A stretch of 64,000 nt of DNA from UBA11098 sp041671525 (GTDB lineage: Bacteria > Patescibacteriota > Minisyncoccia > Moranbacterales > UBA2206), in contig JBAZBJ010000006.1 of the NCBI GenBank assembly GCA_041671525.1, positions 8,413 to 72,412 of the forward strand, in the 5' to 3' direction. The position numbers and the translations under genes were made by a program. Shown one piece after another: positions 57,101-64,000 of this stretch (position 1 is its first letter; every line of letters begins with the position of its first letter). Below the pieces are notes generated by a model that saw nothing but the letters and a program-made list of their open reading frames with translations, had not been told where the DNA came from and did not search any database.

Positions 57101-57545
57101 AATGAAATTGGTGAATGGTCGCACCGGTGACTATTTTGATAACGAATCAACCGTGGGCGTGCAGTACATCATGAAGCTCCATCATTTGGTGGATGACAAG
57201 ATCCACATGCGCTCCATCGGACCGTACTCTCTGATTACGCAACAGCCGTTGGGCGGCAAAGCGCAATTCGGCGGACAGCGCTTCGGCGAAATGGAAGTGT
57301 GGGCGCTGGAAGGTTATGGTGCCGCGTATACTTTGCAAGAAATGTTGACCATCAAATCTGATGATGTCATGGGCCGCAGCAAGGCTTATGAGTCGATCAT
57401 CAAAGGAGAGGTCATCAAGAGTCCAAATATTCCTACATCCTTCAACGTGCTGGTCAACGAGCTCAAAGGTCTCGGACTGAACGTGGAGCTGACGGGGGTG
57501 CGCAGCGAAGATGAAACTGATCGGGAAGAGCCGACCCAAGTGTAG
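54126..57545 (+). CDS. rpoB: DNA-directed RNA polymerase subunit beta
   Basis: The beta subunit forms one side of the RNA polymerase active cleft. The 1139 residues contain the expected blocks: TERGTFIINGVERVVVSQL, IKEFFASSQLSQFMDQVNPL and KRRLSAMGPGGLTRERAGFE (the rifampicin region, with the usual Asp, His and Ser kept), GNKGVISR, and the late GGKAQFGGQRFGEMEVWALE. It is shorter than the E. coli subunit because lineage inserts are absent. rplJ and rplL, its usual upstream genes, are missing here, and it has its own promoter with a long structured leader. rpoC follows after 44 bp. Confidence 0.98.
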   Translation: MSDIFMLKNEKELMVKESFSNQSSLSKRKFFKKFSMVSLPNLIEVQLNSYEWLLEKGLKDLLQEVNPVTDFTGKDLELFFEDYYLDEPKYDEVTAKNKNISYEAPLRCKVKLIIKKTGEIKEQEIYLGDFPIMTERGTFIINGVERVVVSQLIRSPGVFFTMEYQKGKKLFGAKIIPNRGAWLEIDTDFDGVLSVKIDRKRKVPVTSLLRAFGYSTDKQLLDLFDKVDVSEVNYISQTIAKDVAKNQAEGYKEVYKRIRPGDLATAENAKSMIDAMFFDFERYDFGDVGRYRLNQRLELNFPNDEAHRILMREDLIAIIAEIIRLNNDPMAIADDIDHLGNRRVRAVGELVQNKLRVGLARMARNIKDRMSTCELETVVPGQLINSRPVAASIKEFFASSQLSQFMDQVNPLAELEHKRRLSAMGPGGLTRERAGFEVRDVHHSHYGRICPVETPEGPNIGLVGHLATYAKVNEYGFLETPYLKVYREIENKEETLLNKILNEDIAGAKVGTMIDEKLAKEISKTKNKTVQIKPWLSREIEYVNATVEDRKNIAHAGIHLDDHGNILDSIIEARVKGHAAEIEAEKIDFVDVSAKQMISVATSLIPFLEHDDANRALMGSNMQRQAVSCVKPQAPLVGTGIEDKAAADSGQVVIAKQAGEVVEVDADHIIVKEEAPVGSKKPFLKREYRLQSFVKSNAFTSMNQVPRVAKDEIVKKGQLLADGASTDHGELSLGQNIVIAFVPWEGSNYEDAIIISEKLVQDDRYSSIHIEDFSIDVRDTKLGPEVITRDIPNIGEERLKNLDETGIIRIGAEVSSGDILCGKISPKGEGDLTSEERLLRAIFGEKSRDVKDSSLYLPHGEYGKVVDIKIFSREQGDKLSTGVIQQIQVSVAQLKKISVGDKLAGRHGNKGVISRVAPLEDMPYLPDGTPVDMILNPLGIASRMNIGQILETHLGWAALKLGYKAATPALDGVTEPQIVEELKKAGLPENGKMKLVNGRTGDYFDNESTVGVQYIMKLHHLVDDKIHMRSIGPYSLITQQPLGGKAQFGGQRFGEMEVWALEGYGAAYTLQEMLTIKSDDVMGRSKAYESIIKGEVIKSPNIPTSFNVLVNELKGLGLNVELTGVRSEDETDREEPTQV

Positions 57546-57589
57546 GGATTATAAATTTTGTAACTTAATTTTCAACTAAATTAAACAAT

Positions 57590-60500
57590 ATGGATTCAAT
57601 AACCAAGGTAAGTGATTTCAAGAGCGTCAAGCTCAAGCTGGCCGGGCCAAAAGAAATTTTGGAATGGTCGCACGGGGAAGTCACCAAACCGGAAACAATC
57701 AACTATCGAACCCAACGTTACGAAAAGGACGGACTCTTCTGCGAAAAAATCTTCGGACCATCGCGCGACTGGGAATGTTATTGCGGCAAGTATAAGCGGA
57801 TCCGCTACAAGGGGATCGTCTGTGACAAGTGCGGTGTGGAAGTGACCCGCTCCAACGTGCGGCGCGAACGGATGGGACACATCCAATTGGCGGTGCCGGT
57901 TTCGCACATCTGGTTTTTGCGCGGCGTGCCGAGCAAGATCGGTTTGGCGCTGGGCATGGGACCACAAGATTTGGAAAAGGTGATTTATTTTTTCAGCTAC
58001 ATCATTTTGAATGTGGACGAATATGAAAGAGAAAAAGCTTTGGCGCAGATCGAGCAGGAATACAAAACCAAACAGAAAGAAATTACCAAGATCGAAGGTG
58101 ACGCCGAAGCTAAGGACAAGAAACAGGAAGAGCTGAAAACGATCTACCGCACCGCCAAAGAAGAACTGAAAAGCATCACCAAACTCAAGATTATTTCCGA
58201 AGTGGAATATTTCAATCTGTCTTCCCGTTACGGACAAGTTTTCAACGCGGGCATCGGCGCGGAAGCCGTGCGACGCGTGTTGGAAGATCTGGATATGCCG
58301 AAAGAAATTGAGGCCTTGAAAAAACTGATGGCGGAAGACGAAGGCATGGACACGAAAAAAACTTTGAAGCGGATCAAACTGTTCCAAGGCTTTTTGAAAT
58401 CGGACTTGAAATTGGAATGGATGTTGCCGATCGTGATTCCGGTTATTCCACCAGACTTGCGACCGATGGTAGCGTTGGATGGTGGACGTTTTGCGACTTC
58501 TGACTTGAACGATCTCTATCGCCGCATTATCAACCGCAACAACCGTTTGAAAAAATTGATTGAAATCGGCGCACCGGAAGTGATCACCAGAAATGAGAAG
58601 CGCATGCTGCAAGAAGCAGTCGATGCTTTGTTCGACAACAGCGCGCGCCGTGGTCAAGTGAGTGTGACGGCTTCGACCGGACAGCGCCGGGCTTTGCGTT
58701 CTTTGGCTGACATTTTGAAAGGGAAGCAAGGACGTTTCCGTCAGAACTTGCTGGGCAAGCGCGTGGATTATTCCGGACGCTCGGTGATCGTGGTCGGACC
58801 AAAATTGAAACTACATCAGTGCGGATTGCCGAAGAAGATGGCGCTGGAACTTTTCAAACCGTTCATTATCAACAAATTGATCGAACGCGAATTGGCCTAC
58901 AACGTGCGCAACGCCGGCAAGATGGTGGAGGCGGAAAGCGAAGAATCCTATGAAATTTTGGATGAAATTATTTCGCACCACTATGTGATGCTCAACCGTG
59001 CTCCGACTCTGCATCGCTTGTCGATCCAAGCTTTCCAGCCGGTGCTGATCGAAGGCAAGGCGATCCAGATCCATCCGATGGTGTGTTCCGCTTTCAACGC
59101 GGATTTCGACGGTGACCAGATGGCGGTGCATGTACCTTTGACTGACAAAGCGCGTGAAGAAAGTGAAAAATTGATGCTCTCGACCAACAATCTCTTGAAG
59201 CCGGCGACCGGGGAACCGATCACCACGCCAACTTTGGACATGGTTTTGGGTTGTTATTATTTGACGCACATTTTGGCCGGTGCCAAAGGTGAAGGCAAAA
59301 TGTTTGGTTCACCGGAAGAGGCGATCATGGCCAAAGAGTTGGGCTTTGTGGACGTGCGAGCCAAAGTGAAAATCAACTACAACGGCGCCGTCATTGAAAC
59401 TTCCATTGGACGCGTAATGTTGAATGACATTATTCCGGAAAATTTGCGTTTCGTGAATGAAGAAATGACCAAGAAAGATCTGAAGAGTCTGGTGGCGCGC
59501 GTGTTGGAAGTGAATGGGCAAAAAGAAACGGCGCTGTTTGTGGATCGCATCAAGGATCTGGGTTTTGCGGCGGTGACCAAATCCGGCATCAGTTGGGGTA
59601 TGAAAGATCTGAACGTGCCGGCCGAAAAGAAGGAATTGATGGACGCGGCGGAAGCCAAAGTGGCCACCATCAAACAGCAATACAACATGGGTCTTTTGAC
59701 CGAGTCCGAACGCAAGAGTCAGGTGATTGAAATTTGGAACGACGCCAAGAACAAAATCACGGACGCTGTGCGCGCCGGCATCGACAAAGAAGGTTCGGTG
59801 TATTCCATGGTCTATTCCAAGGCGCGTGGTTCGGAATCAGTCGTGGTGCAGATGGCGGGTATGAAAGGTTTGATGGCCGGACCAACCGGAGAAACCATTG
59901 AGCTCCCGATTAAGAGCTGTTACAAAGAAGGCTTGAACGTGTTGGAATATTTCATCTCCACGCATGGTGCCAGAAAAGGTATGGCTGACACCGCTCTCCG
60001 AACCGCGACCGCTGGTTACTTGACCCGCCGGTTGGTGGATGTGGCGCAAGACGTAATCATCCATGAAGCAGATTGCAAAGACAAGGTGGGAACTTTGATC
60101 TATCGAGCAGATTCTGATCGCTTGGGACTGAGCTTCGCAGCGCGCGTGATTGGACGTTTTGTGACCGAAGATATCGTTGATCCAAAAACTTCGGAAGTGA
60201 TTGTGGAAAAAGGCACTCAGGTCAACAAAGAACAAGGTTTGGCGGTGGAAAAAGCGGGCATCATGCAAGTGAAGATCCGCACCCTGGTGACCTGCAAAAC
60301 TCCGCGAGGCGTGTGTCAGAAATGTTATGGAACTGATTTGGGACGCGGTAACCTAGTGCAGTTGGGACAAGCAGTGGGAATCGTGGCGGCGCAAGCCATC
60401 GGCGAACCGGGCACCCAGCTGACCATGCGTACCTTCCATGTCGGTGGTGTGGCGGGTTCCGACATTACCCAAGGTTTGCCACGCGTGGAAGAAATTTTTG

Positions 60501-61171
60501 AAGCACGACCACCGAAGGGTGAGGCGATCATTGCGGAAATTGACGGCAAGGTGACGGAAATCACGCCGGGTGACAAAGCCATCATCGTGAAAGTGGAAAT
60601 GCAAGACAAAGACAAGAAATTCGAAGAATATCAAATCGCGGCCGGCAGCACTTTGAAAGTGGCTGTGGGCGACCTGATTGGCAAAGGCACGAAACTGTCC
60701 GAAGGTAACATCGATCTCAAGAAATTGTATAAGACGATGGGCTGGGAACATGTGTATCGCTACATTGTTCGCGAAATTCAGGAAATTTACGCGTCACAAG
60801 GTGAAGGTATCAATGACAAACACATCGAAGTCATTGTGCGGCAGATGTTTGGTCGCATCCTGATTGAAGACGCGGGGGACACTAATCTGCTCGAAGGCGA
60901 CATTACGGAACGCGATGAGTTCGTGGAAGTGAACGCTCTGGCCAAAGCGGAAGGCAAAAAGCCGGCGAGCGGGGAAAAACTGTTGATGGGCATCACCAAA
61001 GTGGCACTTTCAACCGAATCCTTCCTGTCGGCGGCGTCTTTCCAAGAAACTGCGCGTGTTTTGATCAATGCGGCGGTGGCTGGCAAAGAAGACAAATTGC
61101 GAGGTCTCAAGGAAAACGTGATCATCGGCAAGCTGATTCCCGCGGGAACCGGGTATCGAGGCGACAAATAG
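57590..61171 (+). CDS. rpoC: DNA-directed RNA polymerase subunit beta'
   Basis: The beta' subunit carries the catalytic Mg. The 1193 residues include the N-terminal zinc ribbon (CYCGKYK...CDKCGVE), the clamp and lid, LGKRVDYSGRSVIVVGP, the catalytic NADFDGDQMAVHVPLT with three Asp, the bridge helix region (STHGARKGMADTALRTATAGYLTRRL in pieces), a second zinc site (CKTPRGVCQKCYG) and AQAIGEPGTQLTMRTFHVGG. A coiled coil near residues 140-215 is Lys/Glu-rich. It ends with a good terminator, making an rpoB-rpoC bicistron. Confidence 0.98.
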   Translation: MDSITKVSDFKSVKLKLAGPKEILEWSHGEVTKPETINYRTQRYEKDGLFCEKIFGPSRDWECYCGKYKRIRYKGIVCDKCGVEVTRSNVRRERMGHIQLAVPVSHIWFLRGVPSKIGLALGMGPQDLEKVIYFFSYIILNVDEYEREKALAQIEQEYKTKQKEITKIEGDAEAKDKKQEELKTIYRTAKEELKSITKLKIISEVEYFNLSSRYGQVFNAGIGAEAVRRVLEDLDMPKEIEALKKLMAEDEGMDTKKTLKRIKLFQGFLKSDLKLEWMLPIVIPVIPPDLRPMVALDGGRFATSDLNDLYRRIINRNNRLKKLIEIGAPEVITRNEKRMLQEAVDALFDNSARRGQVSVTASTGQRRALRSLADILKGKQGRFRQNLLGKRVDYSGRSVIVVGPKLKLHQCGLPKKMALELFKPFIINKLIERELAYNVRNAGKMVEAESEESYEILDEIISHHYVMLNRAPTLHRLSIQAFQPVLIEGKAIQIHPMVCSAFNADFDGDQMAVHVPLTDKAREESEKLMLSTNNLLKPATGEPITTPTLDMVLGCYYLTHILAGAKGEGKMFGSPEEAIMAKELGFVDVRAKVKINYNGAVIETSIGRVMLNDIIPENLRFVNEEMTKKDLKSLVARVLEVNGQKETALFVDRIKDLGFAAVTKSGISWGMKDLNVPAEKKELMDAAEAKVATIKQQYNMGLLTESERKSQVIEIWNDAKNKITDAVRAGIDKEGSVYSMVYSKARGSESVVVQMAGMKGLMAGPTGETIELPIKSCYKEGLNVLEYFISTHGARKGMADTALRTATAGYLTRRLVDVAQDVIIHEADCKDKVGTLIYRADSDRLGLSFAARVIGRFVTEDIVDPKTSEVIVEKGTQVNKEQGLAVEKAGIMQVKIRTLVTCKTPRGVCQKCYGTDLGRGNLVQLGQAVGIVAAQAIGEPGTQLTMRTFHVGGVAGSDITQGLPRVEEIFEARPPKGEAIIAEIDGKVTEITPGDKAIIVKVEMQDKDKKFEEYQIAAGSTLKVAVGDLIGKGTKLSEGNIDLKKLYKTMGWEHVYRYIVREIQEIYASQGEGINDKHIEVIVRQMFGRILIEDAGDTNLLEGDITERDEFVEVNALAKAEGKKPASGEKLLMGITKVALSTESFLSAASFQETARVLINAAVAGKEDKLRGLKENVIIGKLIPAGTGYRGDK

Positions 61172-61184
61172 GCTTACTTTAAGC

Positions 61185-61217
61185 AAAAACCGCCATGGAG
61201 CAATTCAGGCGGTTTTT
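61185..61217 (+). terminator. Terminator of the rpoB-rpoC operon
   Basis: AAAAACCGCC and GGCGGTTTTT with a 13-nt loop, 14 bp after the rpoC stop. Confidence 0.92.
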
Positions 61218-61229
61218 GTTTGGGGCAAT

Positions 61230-61320
61230 TTTCCTAAAGCTTCGCTTTAGGAAAAGTTGACCTAGTGCTTGGTATGGGGTATAATATTTGTAGGGTTTCC
61301 TAAAGCGAAGCTTTAGGAAA
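61230..61320. repeat. Inverted REP pair bracketing a promoter
   Basis: TTTCCTAAAGC-TTC-GCTTTAGGAAA (61230-61254) and TTTCCTAAAGC-GAA-GCTTTAGGAAA (61296-61320). Between them lies the promoter of the next gene. The second REP is expected at the 5' end of its mRNA. Confidence 0.9.
61257..61285 (+). promoter_or_regulatory. Promoter of the SleB-like gene
   Basis: TTGACC (61257-61262), 17 nt, TATAAT (61280-61285), between the two REPs. Confidence 0.75.
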
Positions 61321-61339
61321 AATAAAAGATAATAAATAT

Positions 61340-63109
61340 ATGGAGCAGATTAAAAAAGAAAAATTAAACCTCACATTAAAGGAAAATTATAATTATCATT
61401 TTGAAGTACCAGAAGACGGAGCTTATTTTATTGAAATAATTGCCAGTGCAAAAAGTTGGTGGCAAAATACCCGAGGGTTAAAATCTTTTTTTCGAGATGA
61501 TGATTTGGCGGTAAAGATTGACGGGATGGAATTTCCCAAGCTGAACGGCAAAAAAGGACTTTTTGACGGAGAGGCGGCCTGGAATGGAAATAATTTAAAG
61601 GGTTCATCCAAAAGCAATTTTTTCATAATTAATCTTAATCAAGGAAATCATACCCTTGAATTTTTGGCTGAGAAAAATCCCATCCTAGAAAGAGTCGCGA
61701 TATTTAAAATAGACGGAGCGGAAATAAATTATATTCCGGAAAATAATTCGGCTCAAGATGGCAATAGAAGACAATGGATAACTGTTATTCCGGCAAGCAT
61801 CGGATTAAAAAAATTAAACATTAAGGCTAGCGCGAAAGTTTATCCAGAAAGCCGAGATGAAGATGATTTAAAAATTATTATTGATGGCGAAATTCAACAG
61901 AATGAAACAAATAAGTCCCACAAAAATTGGTATTGGTGTGGCCGAGTTTTGCGCGGGGAAGAAAAGGAATTCAATCAGCAATTAAATTGGGAAGGCGGGT
62001 TGCACTACATCGAGCTGTGGGCAGACAGAATGCCCGCGCTAGTCTCTCTTAATTTAATTTTAGACACACCGGGAGATTTAGAAAAAAGAATTCCGACGGT
62101 TGACGAACCAGAATGGACGGGGGATTTCAACGACGATACTGAGCAAATGATTTTGGCGAGAGCTATTTTTGGCGAGGCCAGAAGTTTGTCCAATCAAGGA
62201 AAGATAGCGGTTGGTTGGTGTATAAAAAACAGAGTTAATGATACGAGGTGGGGAAATACTTATCATGAAGTGATTTTAGAAAAAACACAATTTAGCGCGT
62301 TCAATGAATCGGACAAAAATTATGATTTTGTAAAAAATCCTCTTATTGATGAAGGTCAGAAAAATGCTTGGCTCGAATGTTACGAAATTGCCGATAAAAT
62401 AGTAGAAAATGCAGTAAGTGACCCGACAAACGGCGCCAATCATTATTTTAGTGATTATATAGAGCCGCCTTATTGGACGAAAGCGAGCAACGCCGAATTT
62501 ATGATTAAGATCGGCAATACTCTTTTTTATGAGCTGAAAAAAAGCGGAAGAAGCGGATTTATAAATATAAAAAAACTTTTTGCACTTTCGATGGCGCTGT
62601 TGGTATTATTTTTAGGACTCTTATACATTGCTATAAAAATCAACAATAAATTTGATTGTTCAGAAAAGTTAAGCGGCACCTGGGAAAATGAATCGTACAA
62701 ACATTTTTTCTTAAATCCCAAGTCTGGAGAAGTGGAAGTCGTCTATTTTAACAAAGACGGAAAATTTCTAAAAACAAAGCAGGTGACGAGCGACGGATAT
62801 CCCAAGAGTCAGTTGGATGTTTTTCAGGATTCAGAACTTGTGGGTTATTTGTGGTATTTGCCGGATCCGGAAAAACAAAATGGCAAGATCACAATTATAA
62901 TGGTAAAAAAAGATGAATATAGTGATCCTCTTGAAATTTATAGGACCGAGAAATCTGTCTTGAGCTGGGAGTGGTTGGATAAAAAACATATCGACATCTT
63001 TTTTAATTGCGGAACTGGCTGTCAAAATTACCACAGAATTAATATCGACACAAAAGATACAGAAAATAAGGGAACGATATATTCGGAAGTGGCTGGCTCA
63101 GCAATCTAA
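61340..63109 (+). CDS. SleB/CwlJ-like cell-wall hydrolase with an internal membrane span
   Basis: A 589-residue protein. Two beta-rich segments (about 1-130 and 140-240) look like carbohydrate-binding jelly rolls (HFEVPEDGAYFIEIIASAKSW; LHYIELWADRMPALVSLNL). A SleB-type hydrolase domain follows (about 255-405), with MILARAIFGEARSLSNQGKIAVGW in pieces carrying the catalytic Glu, and SAFNESDKNYDF. One membrane span (about 411-431) precedes a C-terminal beta domain of about 155 residues. There is no signal peptide, so how the hydrolase reaches the wall is unclear. REP pairs lie on both sides. Confidence 0.82.
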   Translation: MEQIKKEKLNLTLKENYNYHFEVPEDGAYFIEIIASAKSWWQNTRGLKSFFRDDDLAVKIDGMEFPKLNGKKGLFDGEAAWNGNNLKGSSKSNFFIINLNQGNHTLEFLAEKNPILERVAIFKIDGAEINYIPENNSAQDGNRRQWITVIPASIGLKKLNIKASAKVYPESRDEDDLKIIIDGEIQQNETNKSHKNWYWCGRVLRGEEKEFNQQLNWEGGLHYIELWADRMPALVSLNLILDTPGDLEKRIPTVDEPEWTGDFNDDTEQMILARAIFGEARSLSNQGKIAVGWCIKNRVNDTRWGNTYHEVILEKTQFSAFNESDKNYDFVKNPLIDEGQKNAWLECYEIADKIVENAVSDPTNGANHYFSDYIEPPYWTKASNAEFMIKIGNTLFYELKKSGRSGFINIKKLFALSMALLVLFLGLLYIAIKINNKFDCSEKLSGTWENESYKHFFLNPKSGEVEVVYFNKDGKFLKTKQVTSDGYPKSQLDVFQDSELVGYLWYLPDPEKQNGKITIIMVKKDEYSDPLEIYRTEKSVLSWEWLDKKHIDIFFNCGTGCQNYHRINIDTKDTENKGTIYSEVAGSAI

Positions 63110-63124
63110 GGCCGAACTAATAAC

Positions 63125-63149
63125 TTTCCTAAAGCGAAGCTTTAGGAAA
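63125..63149. repeat. REP palindrome upstream of the RAYT gene
   Basis: TTTCCTAAAGC-GAA-GCTTTAGGAAA, 17 bp before the RAYT start codon. Confidence 0.92.
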
Positions 63150-63166
63150 GTTAGGAAATAAAAATT

Positions 63167-63835
63167 ATGCGAAAAAGTGAATTTGCCAACGGAGAATATT
63201 ATCATTGTTTCAATCGCGGCGTGGAGAAGCGCGACGTGTTTTTGGACGCGCAGGATTATCAGCGCTTTTTGCTGGCGATGGAGTTGCTAAATGATATGGA
63301 GGACGGATTGATGATTGACTGGCGAGATTTCAAAAATGCCAATCCGGGCGCTCAAATAAGCGATTTCCTAAAGCGAAGCTTTAGGAAGCGGGAGCCGCTG
63401 GTGGAGATTGTGGCGTATTGTTTGAATCCGAATCATTATCACTTTATTTTGAAACAAGTTACTGATAAGGGCATTGAGCGATTTATGCATAAGCTGGGCA
63501 CCAGCCATACCAAATATTTTAATCAGAAAAATAAGAGGAGTGGGGTGTTGTTTCAAGGAGTTTTTAAGTCGGTGCATATTGATTCCAATGAATACCTGTT
63601 GTATTTATCGGCTTATGTGAACAAAAATAATTTTATTCATGGCTATAATTCAGACGACAGTTGGCCATATTCCAGCTTAGCAGACTATGTAAGGGGTAGA
63701 AATGGCAGGATAGTACAAAAAAATGTGATTTTAGGGCAGTTTGAAAACGCGGATCAATATACGGAATTTCTTGGGAAAAATGCTTTATTTATGCAAGAAA
63801 AAAAAGAAATGGAGAAATATTTGATTGAGGAGTAG
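63167..63835 (+). CDS. REP-associated tyrosine transposase (RAYT, Y1/HUH type)
   Basis: A 222-residue single-domain HUH endonuclease related to IS200/IS605 TnpA. The N-terminal YYHCFNRGVEKRDVF and the metal motif NPNHYHFIL (His-x-His, near residue 92) are typical, and the catalytic Tyr is probably in NEYLLYLSAYVNKNN (about 145-155). Such proteins nick REP hairpins and are thought to spread them. REPs lie 17 bp before the start and directly after the stop in opposite orientation. A third REP (63365-63387) is inside the gene, read as FLKRSFRK. The many CCTAAAGC REPs across the window are its likely substrates. Confidence 0.9.
   Translation: MRKSEFANGEYYHCFNRGVEKRDVFLDAQDYQRFLLAMELLNDMEDGLMIDWRDFKNANPGAQISDFLKRSFRKREPLVEIVAYCLNPNHYHFILKQVTDKGIERFMHKLGTSHTKYFNQKNKRSGVLFQGVFKSVHIDSNEYLLYLSAYVNKNNFIHGYNSDDSWPYSSLADYVRGRNGRIVQKNVILGQFENADQYTEFLGKNALFMQEKKEMEKYLIEE
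63365..63387. repeat. REP palindrome inside the RAYT coding sequence
   Basis: TTCCTAAAGC-GAA-GCTTTAGGAA, read in frame as FLKRSFRK, 25 residues before the HUH motif. Confidence 0.92.
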
Positions 63836-63860
63836 TTTCCTAAAGCTTCGCTTTAGGAAA
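63836..63860. repeat. REP palindrome downstream of the RAYT gene
   Basis: TTTCCTAAAGC-TTC-GCTTTAGGAAA begins at the base after the RAYT stop codon. Its orientation is opposite to the upstream copy. Confidence 0.92.
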
Positions 63861-63873
63861 GCCTTAGAAAAAA

Positions 63874-64000
63874 GGCTCTTTAACAAATAGTGTGTTGAAT
63901 TAACATCAGAAATGGTATGAATGCGAGGGTTACTTTAGCAATATAATTATCAATGTTTCTAAATCCAAATGATACTCTTTTAATCATCTTAATCTTGGTA
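63874..64000 (-). mobile_element. Edge of a probable ISL3-family insertion sequence
   Basis: GGCTCTTTAACAAATAG at 63874 resembles the GGCTCTT ends of ISL3-type elements. It is followed after a few bases by the 3' end of a transposase-like frame on the minus strand. The element continues beyond the window. Confidence 0.55.
63880..63999 (-). CDS. Transposase C-terminal fragment, cut by the window edge
   Basis: Forty codons on the minus strand, reading IKMIKRVSFGFRNIDNYIAK and ending LMLIQHTIC before a TAA at 63882-63880. The IKR-x-x-x-G-F-R-N-x-x-N-Y pattern is characteristic of the C-terminus of ISL3-family (DDE) transposases. The catalytic part is outside the window, so activity cannot be judged. 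The IS end at 63874 supports the call. Confidence 0.6.
   Translation of the reverse strand, partial: TKIKMIKRVSFGFRNIDNYIAKVTLAFIPFLMLIQHTIC

Noticed and set aside
1..64000. Recoded TGA (as in Gracilibacteria)
   Set aside because: TGA clearly ends several genes at the expected length, and no conserved protein has in-frame TGA codons.

Overview
The window reads as a contiguous piece of chromosome from a small-genome bacterium of the Candidate Phyla Radiation (Patescibacteria, Parcubacteria-like). This placement is an inference. It rests on short housekeeping proteins (a 593-residue IF-2, a 317-residue TilS), DUF4446 next to infB, a tandem family of VirB2-like small membrane proteins, few Shine-Dalgarno sites, several promoters that leave no room for a 5' leader, and no biosynthetic operon. 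TGA, TAA and TAG all act as stops, so the code is standard.

Layout. 1-6.7 kb: end of a membrane protein gene, then ftsH-tilS-nucleotide kinase on the minus strand, a kinase-like protein, a tiny SD-led gene and rpsA. 7-10.6 kb: a metallo-beta-lactamase-fold protein, a small membrane protein and gyrA. 10.7-14 kb: an O-antigen-ligase-like gene carrying eight parS-like palindromes, and a nitronate monooxygenase. 14-22.7 kb: ten tRNA genes interspersed with cca, a cupredoxin, an RluA pseudouridine synthase, rplS, a 3D-domain protein and two endonuclease-like genes that run into tRNA genes. 22.7-30.6 kb: DNA repair (family-4 UDG, Nfo), phosphoesterases, then DUF4446-infB-rbfA-DHH. 30.6-36.4 kb: a lipoprotein solute-binding protein, then six consecutive VirB2/TrbC-like genes. 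36.5-38.7 kb: a two-gene operon of unknown function. 39-47 kb: nusA, ppa, tig, clpP, gpmI, rny, hup and two tRNAs. 47-53.7 kb: an exported unknown, an anchored amidase, a surface redox group (ApbE plus a ferric-reductase-like membrane protein) and a TsaB-like fragment. 54-61.2 kb: rpoB-rpoC. 61.3-64 kb: a SleB-like cell-wall hydrolase, a REP-associated transposase (RAYT) and the edge of a probable ISL3-type insertion sequence.

The most unusual feature is the density of short palindromic repeats. At least five families occur: parS-like TGTTCCACGTGGAACA, a 20-bp CCTGCCTGCCGGCAGGCAGG palindrome, CCTAAAGC-type REPs matching those flanking the RAYT, TGTCAT-ended elements, and TACGAAT inverted repeats. 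They lie between genes, inside genes in frame, across stop codons, and inside one another. The 20-bp palindrome sits cleanly within four of the other families. The parS-like cluster, the nested palindromes, the VirB2-like array and the tRNA-linked endonuclease genes are the best candidates for something not yet described.
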